Shown: piece after piece, positions 1 to 6,332 of the stretch
Position numbering within the stretch: position 1 is the first letter of the stretch
How the letters are laid out: each line of letters opens with the position of its first letter
Assembly: GCA_964627855.1 (NCBI GenBank)
Contig: CAZVLE010000145.1
Location: 1 to 12,336 of the forward strand
Direction of reading: 5' to 3'
Origin: CAZVLE01 sp964627855
GTDB lineage: Bacteria > Bacillota > Dethiobacteria > DTU022
Length of the DNA stretch: 12,336 nt
Translations under genes and position numbers: made by a program
Notes under the pieces: model-generated
Told to the model about the DNA's origin: nothing
The model's input: the letters and a program-made list of their open reading frames with translations, nothing else
The model's database searches: none

Positions 1-27
1 GAACTAAGACAGCCTGGCCGCCGAAAC
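1..27 (+). promoter_or_regulatory. 3' end of an upstream c-di-GMP-I (GEMM) riboswitch aptamer, cut by the window edge
   Basis: These 27 bases match 185-211 of the complete aptamer downstream at 25 of 27 positions, including the shared core AAGACAGCCTGGC and the CCGAAAC end. The GGCAAA...GACGCAAAGCC half of the aptamer would lie to the left of the window. The next bases hold a short hairpin (TTTTGTA 41-47 with TACAAAA 52-58). Its AGCTTTAC part resembles the P1 3' strand (AGCTTTGTC) of the second aptamer. No U-tract terminator lies between this copy and the complete one, so both may sit on the same transcript. Whether the left half is intact cannot be seen. Confidence 0.75.
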
Positions 28-60
28 TGGTTCTTGTTCGTTTTGTAGCTTTACAAAAGT

Positions 61-84
61 GGAGGTAAAAACAGCTTGGCTTCC
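61..84 (+). repeat. Degenerate partial copy of the GEMM aptamer 3' half
   Basis: With one extra A allowed, 20 of 24 aligned columns match the 3' half of the complete aptamer starting at 184. The shared blocks are GGAG, TAA, ACAGC, TGGCT and CCG. The other half of an aptamer (GGCAAA...GACGCAAAGCC) is missing from 28-60, so this cannot fold as a working aptamer. It could be a decayed duplicate left by recombination between tandem aptamers, or a chance match. The segment also carries a GGAGG (61-65) with no convincing reading frame behind it. Confidence 0.4.
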
Positions 85-110
85 GGCCACAATAGATAAA
101 AAGGCCGGAA
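81..110 (+). other. GC-rich hairpin between the two aptamers
   Basis: TTCCGGCC (81-88) is perfectly complementary to GGCCGGAA (103-110), with a 14-base A-rich loop. It is followed by TAAAAAA rather than a T-run, so it is not a usual intrinsic terminator on the + strand. It may insulate the complete aptamer from the upstream one or be part of the upstream copy's expression platform. The function is not known from sequence. Confidence 0.5.
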
Positions 111-120
111 TAAAAAACCT

Positions 121-238
121 GACCGACAAAGGCAAAACTGTCGAAAGGCAGTGACGCAAAGCCATAGGGTCTAAAGCTCTTCAGGAGCTAAGACAGCCTG
201 GCTGCCGAAACGGGATAATAGTTTCAGCTTTGTCGGTC
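121..238 (+). promoter_or_regulatory. Cyclic di-GMP-I (GEMM-I) riboswitch, complete aptamer
   Basis: This carries the class hallmarks: GGCAAAA (131-137); a stem CTGTC/GGCAG capped by a GAAA tetraloop (143-146); GACGCAAAGCC (153-163); a second arm AGCTC/GAGCT (175-179 with 185-189); the receptor-like GACAGCCTGGCTGCC; and the closing GAAAC. The ends form a perfect 11-bp P1 helix, GACCGACAAAG (121-131) with CTTTGTCGGTC (228-238). The last three bases of P1 (236-238) are also the first bases of the terminator hairpin. A ligand-stabilised P1 should therefore disfavour termination, which predicts an ON switch with c-di-GMP. The direction of control is inferred from this overlap. The regulated gene is the transglutaminase-like protein just downstream. 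Confidence 0.92.
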
Positions 239-261
239 CCTCACGAAGGAGGGACTTTTTT
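236..261 (+). terminator. Riboswitch expression-platform terminator, also hides the ribosome binding site
   Basis: GTCCCTC (236-242) pairs with GAGGGAC (249-255) across the loop ACGAAG, followed by six T (256-261). The hairpin ends two bases before the ATG at 263 and contains the Shine-Dalgarno sequence, so it could block both transcription and translation. Confidence 0.88.
246..252 (+). promoter_or_regulatory. Ribosome binding site inside the terminator hairpin
   Basis: AAGGAGG lies 10 bases before ATG 263 and decides the start of the downstream gene. The in-frame TTG at 230 lies upstream of this site, inside P1, and would only add 11 residues before the signal peptide. The site spans the loop and 3' arm of the terminator, so access to it should depend on the riboswitch state. 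Confidence 0.8.
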
Positions 262-262
262 A

Positions 263-1351
263 ATGAAAAAGGCAATTCTGGTAAGAAGTTTGAGTGTGTG
301 TCTGTTGGTATTGGTCTTGATGGCCGGAGCAGTATCTGTGCTGCTTGGTGAAGATGGCCAGGATGATTTCACAGAAGGCAAAGTTGAAGCGATTAGTTAC
401 GAACAAGAAATTGTTCAGTTAGAAGCTGCTTCGCAAGATGTTGCTTCAGAAGAAGAAGCTGCTGAAGAAGAATTTCTTGCAGAAGAGGATGCAAATGAAC
501 CAGAAGAAGTAACAGAAGAAGCCCCGGAAGAAGATAACACAATTATTCCAGTTGAAGTTGAAAATACTTCAGAATCGGTAATTCCCGTAACTGAAAAGGC
601 AGAAGTCAGCCCTGTGGTTGAAACAGCAGTTGAGCAGCCGGCTGCATCACCAGGCATAGCTGCTGAACCTGTACTGGAGCCTGAAAAGGTCATCACTTCT
701 GCTCCTGCAAGCTTGTCACTGGGTGCTTCGAAGGCATATACATTCAGGACTGAAGTAAGAATAACTAATAATGGTTCTGATACTTCAAAAAACATCATGG
801 TGTCTGTTCCCCTACTTGAGAATAATTCTTCCTATCAGACAACATCTCTAAAATCAGCCAACTACGATATTGTATCGACTTCCGGACGGGTCAGTACTTT
901 TAATCTTGGCGACCTGGCACCGGGTGAGTCGAAAACTATCGTTACTGAATTCAGTATCAATGTGAGTACGGTAACTTTAAACTCAAGCAATGACACAATT
1001 GAAAAAGCACGCCAGGCCTATAATCTTTACGCCGGTGATGGCAATTGTCGCGATTTGGCCCGGGCTTTTATCAGGAAAGTTAACGAACAGGGTATCAATG
1101 CTCGTGAAGTAATCGGCTATGCCCGTCCTCAGCGAGGGGCAATGACGGCCGGTTCGCTGGAAGGTAGCCGGCACAGCTGGGCGGAATTCTATGTTGAAGG
1201 TCTGGGCTGGGTTCCGGTTGACCTGACCTTTAGGTATTTCGGCACAATTCCCCACACATCACATTTAGTTGAGAGTTATAGCGATCAATCGATAAAGGTT
1301 AATTTTACAGGCGGTAATCTAAGTGCAAACTGGAGCAATAGTGTTCATTAA
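263..1351 (+). CDS. Secreted or membrane-anchored transglutaminase-like protein with acidic linker
   Basis: The 362-residue product starts MKKAILVRS, followed by a hydrophobic stretch to about residue 29. This is a signal peptide or N-terminal membrane anchor; an AGA-V site is possible but weak, and there is no lipobox. Residues about 30-140 are a low-complexity Glu/Ala/Pro/Val-rich linker, probably disordered. Residues about 150-230 look like a beta-sandwich (alternating strands, LAPGES). The C-terminal part is a transglutaminase-like domain with a visible triad: Cys262 (GDGNCRDLA), His304 (SRHSWAEFYV) and Asp320 (WVPVDLTF). This fold includes transglutaminases and related cysteine peptidases, so cross-linking or cleavage of surface proteins or peptidoglycan are options; the substrate is unknown. 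It is a single-gene unit under the c-di-GMP riboswitch, which suggests a role in a sessile or surface lifestyle (inference). The start is fixed by AAGGAGG ten bases upstream. Confidence 0.85.
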   Translation: MKKAILVRSLSVCLLVLVLMAGAVSVLLGEDGQDDFTEGKVEAISYEQEIVQLEAASQDVASEEEAAEEEFLAEEDANEPEEVTEEAPEEDNTIIPVEVENTSESVIPVTEKAEVSPVVETAVEQPAASPGIAAEPVLEPEKVITSAPASLSLGASKAYTFRTEVRITNNGSDTSKNIMVSVPLLENNSSYQTTSLKSANYDIVSTSGRVSTFNLGDLAPGESKTIVTEFSINVSTVTLNSSNDTIEKARQAYNLYAGDGNCRDLARAFIRKVNEQGINAREVIGYARPQRGAMTAGSLEGSRHSWAEFYVEGLGWVPVDLTFRYFGTIPHTSHLVESYSDQSIKVNFTGGNLSANWSNSVH

Positions 1352-1391
1352 ATGCATCCCTCCTTCAATGTATTGTAAGAGATGCATTTAA
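1348..1391 (+). repeat. Inverted repeat over the stop codon
   Basis: TTAAATGCATC (1348-1358) is a perfect 11-bp inverted repeat of GATGCATTTAA (1381-1391) with a 22-base loop. The left arm contains the TAA stop of the preceding gene. No T-run follows. It directly precedes the main terminator and may protect the transcript's 3' end or help termination from the other strand. Confidence 0.55.
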
Positions 1392-1395
1392 CCTG

Positions 1396-1434
1396 ATATG
1401 CCTCGGTCCTCCACTACCGGGGCATATTCTTTTT
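1396..1434 (+). terminator. Intrinsic terminator of the transglutaminase-like gene
   Basis: ATATGCCTCGGT (1396-1407) pairs with ACCGGGGCATAT (1416-1427), a 12-bp stem with one wobble and an 8-base loop, followed by TCTTTTT. It separates this unit from the arginine operon. Confidence 0.85.
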
Positions 1435-1448
1435 CCTGAACCATAAAT

Positions 1449-1466
1449 TTTCAATAGACATTGAAA
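1449..1466 (+). other. Palindrome upstream of the arg promoter, possible operator
   Basis: TTTCAAT (1449-1455) and ATTGAAA (1460-1466) form a perfect 7-bp inverted repeat around AGAC, 63 bases upstream of the arg -35 element. It has the form of a dimeric regulator site but is not a recognisable ARG box and is far from the promoter. Nothing else stands out in 1467-1529. Confidence 0.25.
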
Positions 1467-1529
1467 TGATTGCTGTGTTGGGCAACCATAGATCAGGGCT
1501 GGAATTAAGTTGATCACGAAAAAATACCC

Positions 1530-1557
1530 TTGACTTTTTAATGGGGTATGTTAAAAT
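1530..1557 (+). promoter_or_regulatory. Sigma-A-type promoter of the arginine operon
   Basis: A -35 element TTGACT (1530-1535) and a -10 element TAAAAT (1552-1557) are separated by 16 bases. Transcription would start near 1564, just before the T-box stem I. No other good promoter is seen between the preceding terminator and argC. Confidence 0.7.
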
Positions 1558-1563
1558 CTTAAA

Positions 1564-1838
1564 CAATATTATAAACCTGTGATGGGGAGAGTACTTGTTT
1601 TGCAGCGGTAAGAGCGAGCCGGAGTTGGTGAAAGTCCGGACCTGAAGCAAACGAAGAAGCGCACCCCGGAGGTGACGGTTGAAGCCGGTAGGTTATGCCG
1701 GTGCGTAGGTCGTTCCGGTTTTATACCGTTATCAAGGTCGTTTTTCGTGAAAACGACATGAGTGGACCGGCTTTTATGTGCCGGTCAATAAAGGTGGTAC
1801 CGCGAGCCTCTCGTCCTTTAATGGATGAGGGGTTTTTT
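1564..1838 (+). promoter_or_regulatory. T-box leader, arginine specific (specifier CGC)
   Basis: The conserved T-box AAGGTGGTACCGCG lies at 1791-1804. Its UGGU bulge (1795-1798) would pair with the acceptor end of an uncharged tRNA whose discriminator base is A. TAAAGG (1789-1794) can pair with CCTTTA (1815-1820) to form the antiterminator, which excludes the terminator. In stem I, GGGG (1584-1587) pairs with CCCC (1664-1667); AGTA (1590-1593) faces GAA (1656-1658) as the loop-E motif; above it TTGTTT (1595-1600) pairs with AAACGA (1649-1654). This places CGC (1660-1662), followed by A1663, as the specifier, an Arg codon that fits the downstream genes. A stem III (1765-1771 with 1780-1786) is visible. 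Arginine starvation should switch the operon on. Confidence 0.92.
1807..1838 (+). terminator. T-box terminator hairpin
   Basis: CCTCTCGTCC (1807-1816) pairs with GGATGAGGGG (1823-1832), 10 bp including two wobbles, loop TTTAAT, then six T (1833-1838). Its left arm shares CC (1815-1816) with the antiterminator. Confidence 0.9.
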
Positions 1839-1858
1839 AATTTCTGGAGGAGTGTTCA

Positions 1859-2896
1859 ATGATTAATGTAGCTGTTTTAGGAGCAACCGGATACACGGGA
1901 ATTGAGTTAGTGCGACTTCTTAATAATCACCCTGAAGTTGAACTCATCTATTTAAGCTCTGAGAGTTATAGTGGAAAAAAATACTGTGAAGTGCATCCCC
2001 AGTTTTACGGTCAAGTTGATTTGCTTCTGCAACCGATGAATGTGGAGCAGATTCCTGAAGCCACCGACCTGGTATTTTGTGCTCTCCCACATGGTAAATC
2101 TGCGGAAATAGTAACAGCATTGAGGGATAAAAATTTCAAAGTAATTGACCTGAGCGCAGATTTCCGTTTACAAATAAAAGAACATTACCGCCAATGGTAC
2201 GATTTAGAACATCCTAATATTGCTTTGCTGGAAGAAGCAGTTTATGGTTTGCCGGAGCTATACAAGCATGATATTGCAAATGCTCAGCTTGTTGCCAATC
2301 CGGGCTGTTACCCCACTGCAATTATCCTCTCCCTGGCGCCTTTGCTCAAGAACAAAATGATTAAAAATGATCAGATTATTATCGATGCAAAATCTGGGGT
2401 TTCCGGGGCAGGAAGAGCCCCCAGGCAAGCGTTTCACTTTCCCGACTGCACGGAAAACTTTAAAGCCTACCGGGTAGCCGAACACCAGCATACCCCTGAA
2501 GTTGAACAGGAGCTGGGCAGAATTGCCGCTGAAATTGTAACTGTAACTTTTGTTCCACACCTGGTGCCGATGATTCGTGGCATACTGTGCACCAGCTACG
2601 TGGAGCTGAAAGATAATCATACAGACGAAAGTGAGCTGCAGGCTCTCTATTGTCACTTCTTCAACAAAGCTCCCTTTGTAAGAGTTTTACCTGGAGCTGT
2701 CTTGCCGGAGACACGCTTTGTTAGGGGTACAAACTTTGCTGATCTGGCCTTGAAACTCGATCGGCGGACAGGTCGCTTAATCATTATCGGAGCAATTGAT
2801 AATCTGATCAAGGGGGCATCAGGTCAGGCTGTGCAAAATATGAATCTCATGTTTGGATTGTCTGAAGAAAGCGGCTTAGCACAGATAGCAATCTAA
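1859..2896 (+). CDS. argC: N-acetyl-gamma-glutamyl-phosphate reductase
   Basis: This cytosolic enzyme uses NADPH to reduce N-acetylglutamyl-5-phosphate to N-acetylglutamate semialdehyde, the third step of arginine synthesis. The 345-residue length is normal for the family. The N-terminal Rossmann motif GATGYTG (residues 8-14) and the catalytic cysteine in NPGCYPT (Cys150) are both visible, as is the GVSGAGR segment after it. The ATG start is supported by GGAGG (1846-1850) with 8 bases spacing, directly after the T-box terminator. It is the first gene of a same-strand operon, so the T-box controls all six arg genes through it. argJ follows after 25 bases. Confidence 0.97.
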   Translation: MINVAVLGATGYTGIELVRLLNNHPEVELIYLSSESYSGKKYCEVHPQFYGQVDLLLQPMNVEQIPEATDLVFCALPHGKSAEIVTALRDKNFKVIDLSADFRLQIKEHYRQWYDLEHPNIALLEEAVYGLPELYKHDIANAQLVANPGCYPTAIILSLAPLLKNKMIKNDQIIIDAKSGVSGAGRAPRQAFHFPDCTENFKAYRVAEHQHTPEVEQELGRIAAEIVTVTFVPHLVPMIRGILCTSYVELKDNHTDESELQALYCHFFNKAPFVRVLPGAVLPETRFVRGTNFADLALKLDRRTGRLIIIGAIDNLIKGASGQAVQNMNLMFGLSEESGLAQIAI

Positions 2897-2921
2897 ATGA
2901 CATGTTTTATGGAGGTGCCTT

Positions 2922-4148
2922 GTGAAAGATAATTATGAATGGGTCAAACTGGAAGACAGAGGGATAACTGCCGTTGGCGGTTTTAGGACAGCGGGAATTG
3001 CCGGCGGTATAAAAAAAGATAAAAAAGATCTGGCAGTCATTTATAGTTTAAAGGAAGCCGTGGCGGCCGGGGTTTTTACGAAGAATCAGGTTCAGGCGGC
3101 ACCGGTTCTCCTCTGTAAAGAACGGCTGATCAATACAGTCAGGGCAGTTATTGTTAACAGTGGTAATGCCAATGCCTGTACCGGTGAACAAGGGCTCTCA
3201 GATGCTTACCGGATGGCTGCATTGGCTGCCGAGGGCTTGAAAATCGACACCGGGCAGGTCCTGGTTTCATCAACTGGGGTTATTGGCGAGCCTTTACCGA
3301 TGCAAGCAGTGGAAGGTGCTATTTTTAAGGCGATTGGTTCTCTCGGAAGCGGTCATCTCTCTGATGCCAGTGCAGCAGAGGCAATTTTAACCACAGATAC
3401 GGTAATCAAGCAGACAGCTTATCGCTGTGTCGTTCCCGGGGGTGAGTTTCACATTGCCGGTATGGCCAAGGGCTCAGGCATGATTTGCCCGAATATGGCA
3501 ACAATGCTGGCTTTTCTTGTAACCGATGCAAAGATTGAGCGTTCGCTTTTACAGGAACTTTTTTCCCAAGCCTGTGATAATTCATTTAATGTCATTACCG
3601 TTGATGGTGATACGTCGACCAATGATACAGCCTTAATTATGGCAAACGGCGCTGCTGAAAATATAACAGTAAGTGAACATAGTGGCGGCAGTCTTGTAGC
3701 TTTTAAGGCTCTTCTGGAACATATTTGCCGTGAGCTTGCCCTGCAAATTGTAGCTGATGGAGAAGGGTTAACAAAGCTGATCACTCTCACCATCAGGGGG
3801 GCAGCAGATATCCAAGGGGCCAGGATCATGGCACGCAGTATTCTTAATTCTCCGCTGGTAAAAACTGCTTTTTATGGTGAAGATGCCAATTGGGGTCGCA
3901 TTTTAGCCGCTCTTGGCTATGCCGGGGTTGCTTTTGATCCGGGCAAAGTTGATATTTTCATTGGTTCCCACAAGGTTGCCGCAAACGGTGGCGCTTATAA
4001 ATTTAGCGAAAAAGAGGTTAAGAAGGTATTGGAAAAAAAAGAGGTTCAGGTTGTGGTAGATCTAAAAGAAGGCTCGGAAACAGTTACAGCCTGGGGGACC
4101 GATATGAGTCATGAATATATTAGTATTAACAGCAATTACCGCAGTTAA
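2922..4148 (+). CDS. argJ: Glutamate N-acetyltransferase / ornithine acetyltransferase
   Basis: ArgJ moves the acetyl group from N-acetylornithine to glutamate, closing the cyclic form of the pathway; some members also use acetyl-CoA. The 408-residue protein has the family's self-cleavage site MATMLAF, with Thr194 as the nucleophile and new N-terminus of the beta chain. KGSGMICPN precedes it and DGDTSTND follows in the beta chain, and the C-terminus has GEDANWGRI. The start is GTG at 2922, with GGAGG (2911-2915) six bases upstream. Whether it is bifunctional or ornithine-only cannot be told by eye. No argA is in the window, and the presence of argJ means the cluster does not need an argE-type deacetylase for this step. 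Confidence 0.97.
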   Translation: MKDNYEWVKLEDRGITAVGGFRTAGIAGGIKKDKKDLAVIYSLKEAVAAGVFTKNQVQAAPVLLCKERLINTVRAVIVNSGNANACTGEQGLSDAYRMAALAAEGLKIDTGQVLVSSTGVIGEPLPMQAVEGAIFKAIGSLGSGHLSDASAAEAILTTDTVIKQTAYRCVVPGGEFHIAGMAKGSGMICPNMATMLAFLVTDAKIERSLLQELFSQACDNSFNVITVDGDTSTNDTALIMANGAAENITVSEHSGGSLVAFKALLEHICRELALQIVADGEGLTKLITLTIRGAADIQGARIMARSILNSPLVKTAFYGEDANWGRILAALGYAGVAFDPGKVDIFIGSHKVAANGGAYKFSEKEVKKVLEKKEVQVVVDLKEGSETVTAWGTDMSHEYISINSNYRS

Positions 4149-4158
4149 ATGAAGGCAG

Positions 4159-5067
4159 GTGTTGGCTATTAACCAGGACGCAAAGCGTAATATAGCGAAA
4201 GCGGAAGTACTAGTGGAAGCTCTTCCTTATATGAGAGCATTTTCCGGGAAATATTTTGTGATCAAATATGGCGGGCAGGCCATGGTCAGCCCGGACCTGA
4301 TGGACTCAGTTATTCTCGACCTGGTGCTGCTTAAATATATCGGGGTGAAACCTGTGCTGGTCCATGGTGGGGGAAAAGAAGTTAACCTGATCATGGATAA
4401 AATGGGGAAAGAGCCGGTTTTTGTAAATGGTTTACGGGTTACCGATGATGAAACAATGGAAATTGTTGAAATGGTCCTGGCCGGTAAAGTCAATAAGCAT
4501 ATTGTCAGCCTTTTTAACCGGCAAGGTTGTAAAGCCCTGGGCTTAAGCGGCCGGGATGCGGAAATATTGCAGGCCAGACGTAAAGAAGCCCAGGTATCAG
4601 GTGACGCAGCTGATGGTGAAAAAATAGATCTGGGTCGTGTCGGGGAGATTATTCAAATTGATCCTGCCCTGATCCATACGGTTAGCGAAAATGGCTATAT
4701 CCCAGTACTCTCTTCTATCGGTTCCGGTCTTAACGGGGAAAGTCTCAACATTAATGCCGATTACGTAGCCTGTGAACTGGCTGTTTCTCTCAAGGCAGAA
4801 AAGCTAATTGTGCTAACCGATGTCGATGGAGTTTACCGGGAAAATGAAGGTGAAAAGGAGTTTATTTCTTCAATTAATCGTCGGGAAGCGAGAAAAATGA
4901 TCGCCAATGGAGAAATTAGTGGTGGCATGATACCAAAGGTTGATTCCTGTCTGATGGCTCTTGATGGTGGTGTTCGCAGAACTCATATTATTGATGGCAG
5001 GGTTCCCCATTCAATGATTCTGGAAATATTTACTGATGCCGGCATTGGTACTATGGTTACACAATAA
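4159..5067 (+). CDS. argB: Acetylglutamate kinase
   Basis: ArgB phosphorylates N-acetylglutamate with ATP, the usual control point of the cyclic pathway. Its 302 residues carry the amino acid kinase motifs KYGGQAM (from Lys36), VHGGGKEVN (about 68-76) and NADYVACELA, with LTDVDGVY in the nucleotide-binding half. The N-terminal stretch before the first strand (NIAKAEVLVEALPYMRAF) matches the extra helix present in arginine-inhibited family members, so feedback inhibition is likely (inference). The start is uncertain: GTG 4159 has only weak and close Shine-Dalgarno matches (GAAGG 4151-4155), and the next codon, TTG 4162, is an equal candidate. It lies 10 bases after argJ, so translation is probably coupled. 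Confidence 0.96.
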   Translation: MLAINQDAKRNIAKAEVLVEALPYMRAFSGKYFVIKYGGQAMVSPDLMDSVILDLVLLKYIGVKPVLVHGGGKEVNLIMDKMGKEPVFVNGLRVTDDETMEIVEMVLAGKVNKHIVSLFNRQGCKALGLSGRDAEILQARRKEAQVSGDAADGEKIDLGRVGEIIQIDPALIHTVSENGYIPVLSSIGSGLNGESLNINADYVACELAVSLKAEKLIVLTDVDGVYRENEGEKEFISSINRREARKMIANGEISGGMIPKVDSCLMALDGGVRRTHIIDGRVPHSMILEIFTDAGIGTMVTQ

Positions 5068-5097
5068 AGAGGAAACTGAAAAGAGGTTTAATGATCG

Positions 5098-6291
5098 ATG
5101 AAAACCATTCAGGAACTTGAAAAGCAATATATCATCAACACTTACAATCGTCAGCCCGATCAGACACCCTGCTTTATCAGGGGGGAGGGTTCTTATCTCT
5201 GGGACGAAAAAGGTAAAAGGTACCTTGATTTTTTAAGTGGTTTGGCTGTTAATGTGGTAGGTCACTGCCATCCTGCTGTGGTTAAGGCAATTAAAGGGCA
5301 GGCAGAAAAACTTAGCCATACCTCAAACCTTTACTATACGGAACCGCAGGTCGAGTTAGCCCGTACCCTGGTTGAAAATACTTTCAGTGGTGCAAAGGTA
5401 TTTTATGCCAATAGTGGTGCCGAAGCGAATGAAGCAGCTATCAAGCTGGCTCGGAAAAACCGACCCGGCAAGTATAAAATTATTACTGCAGAGAATTCTT
5501 TTCACGGGCGGACTATGGGCACAGTAACTGCAACGGGCCAACCGAAGTATCAAGACCCCTTTAAGCCCCTTCTTGATGGTTTTTCCCATGCTATTTTTAA
5601 TGATCTCGATTCATTTGAGCAACTGCTTGATGATCAGACTGCTGCGATTATGATCGAACCGATTCAGGGTGAAGGCGGTGTTCATGTTGCCGAAGAGTCT
5701 TTTTTGAAAGGCCTGCGCGATCTATGTGATCGCAAAGAACTCCTCTTGATCTTTGACGAGGTTCAGAGTGGAATGGGTCGGACGGGAAAGCTTTGGGCTT
5801 ATCAAAACTGGTCAATCGAACCCGATCTGCTTACTGCAGCCAAAGGCCTGGGCGGTGGTTTGCCAATCGGTGTGATGTTGGCCAGAGAACCTTATTCTGA
5901 AGTGTTGCAGCCGGGCGATCATGCTTCAACTTTTGGTGGGAACCCGGTTGTTTGCAGTGCTGCTCTTGCCGTTATGGATATCATCATGCAAGAAGGCTTT
6001 TTAGAGGCTTTATCAGCCAGGGGAGCGACTATTAAGAACTGTTTAAGTGATATGGTCTCAGCATATCCCGCCCTGGCTAAAGAATTCAGGGGAAAAGGTT
6101 TAATCTGTGCCCTGGAGTTGCATAAACCTTTGGCTAAAAAGATCCAGGAACAATCTACATCTGCCGGGTTGCTGATCAATGCCATAGGCGATACAATTCT
6201 ACGCCTTCTTCCCCCGCTTACGATTAATGAGGTTGAGCTGAATGAAGGGTTGGCAATCATTAATAATGTTATCAAAAAGATCAATGAATAG
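5098..6291 (+). CDS. argD: Acetylornithine aminotransferase
   Basis: This PLP-dependent class III aminotransferase converts N-acetylglutamate semialdehyde and glutamate to N-acetylornithine and 2-oxoglutarate. The 397-residue length is typical. Visible elements are the PLP-phosphate region ANSGAEANEAA, IEPIQGEGG, the cofactor aspartate in FDEVQ (Asp220), and the Schiff-base lysine in TAAKGLGGG (Lys249). The ATG at 5098 follows an AAGAGG-like site about 11 bases upstream, weaker than the sites of argC and argG. Related enzymes act on ornithine, 4-aminobutyrate or succinylornithine, but the operon position makes the arginine role clear. It starts 30 bases after argB. Confidence 0.95.
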   Translation: MKTIQELEKQYIINTYNRQPDQTPCFIRGEGSYLWDEKGKRYLDFLSGLAVNVVGHCHPAVVKAIKGQAEKLSHTSNLYYTEPQVELARTLVENTFSGAKVFYANSGAEANEAAIKLARKNRPGKYKIITAENSFHGRTMGTVTATGQPKYQDPFKPLLDGFSHAIFNDLDSFEQLLDDQTAAIMIEPIQGEGGVHVAEESFLKGLRDLCDRKELLLIFDEVQSGMGRTGKLWAYQNWSIEPDLLTAAKGLGGGLPIGVMLAREPYSEVLQPGDHASTFGGNPVVCSAALAVMDIIMQEGFLEALSARGATIKNCLSDMVSAYPALAKEFRGKGLICALELHKPLAKKIQEQSTSAGLLINAIGDTILRLLPPLTINEVELNEGLAIINNVIKKINE

Positions 6292-6332
6292 ATGTCTGGA
6301 AGATTATCTAAGCAATAATAAGGAGGAAAAAG

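Noticed and set aside
81..110. Hairpin as an intrinsic terminator for the upstream riboswitch
   Set aside because: The stem is followed by an A-run on the + strand, not a T-run.
59..154. GTG-initiated 31-codon reading frame across the leader
   Set aside because: It has no ribosome binding site before it and runs into the conserved riboswitch aptamer; no coding character is seen.
230..262. TTG start 11 codons upstream of the transglutaminase-like gene
   Set aside because: It lies inside the riboswitch P1 helix, before the AAGGAGG that serves ATG 263, and would put a polar stretch ahead of a clear signal peptide.
415..798. Open frame on the - strand rich in Ser, Ala and Thr
   Set aside because: It is the complement of the Glu/Ala-rich linker of the + strand gene and has no start signals of its own.
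1414..1650. Open frame on the - strand in the arg leader
   Set aside because: It overlaps the promoter and stem I of the T-box, whose conserved structure explains the sequence.
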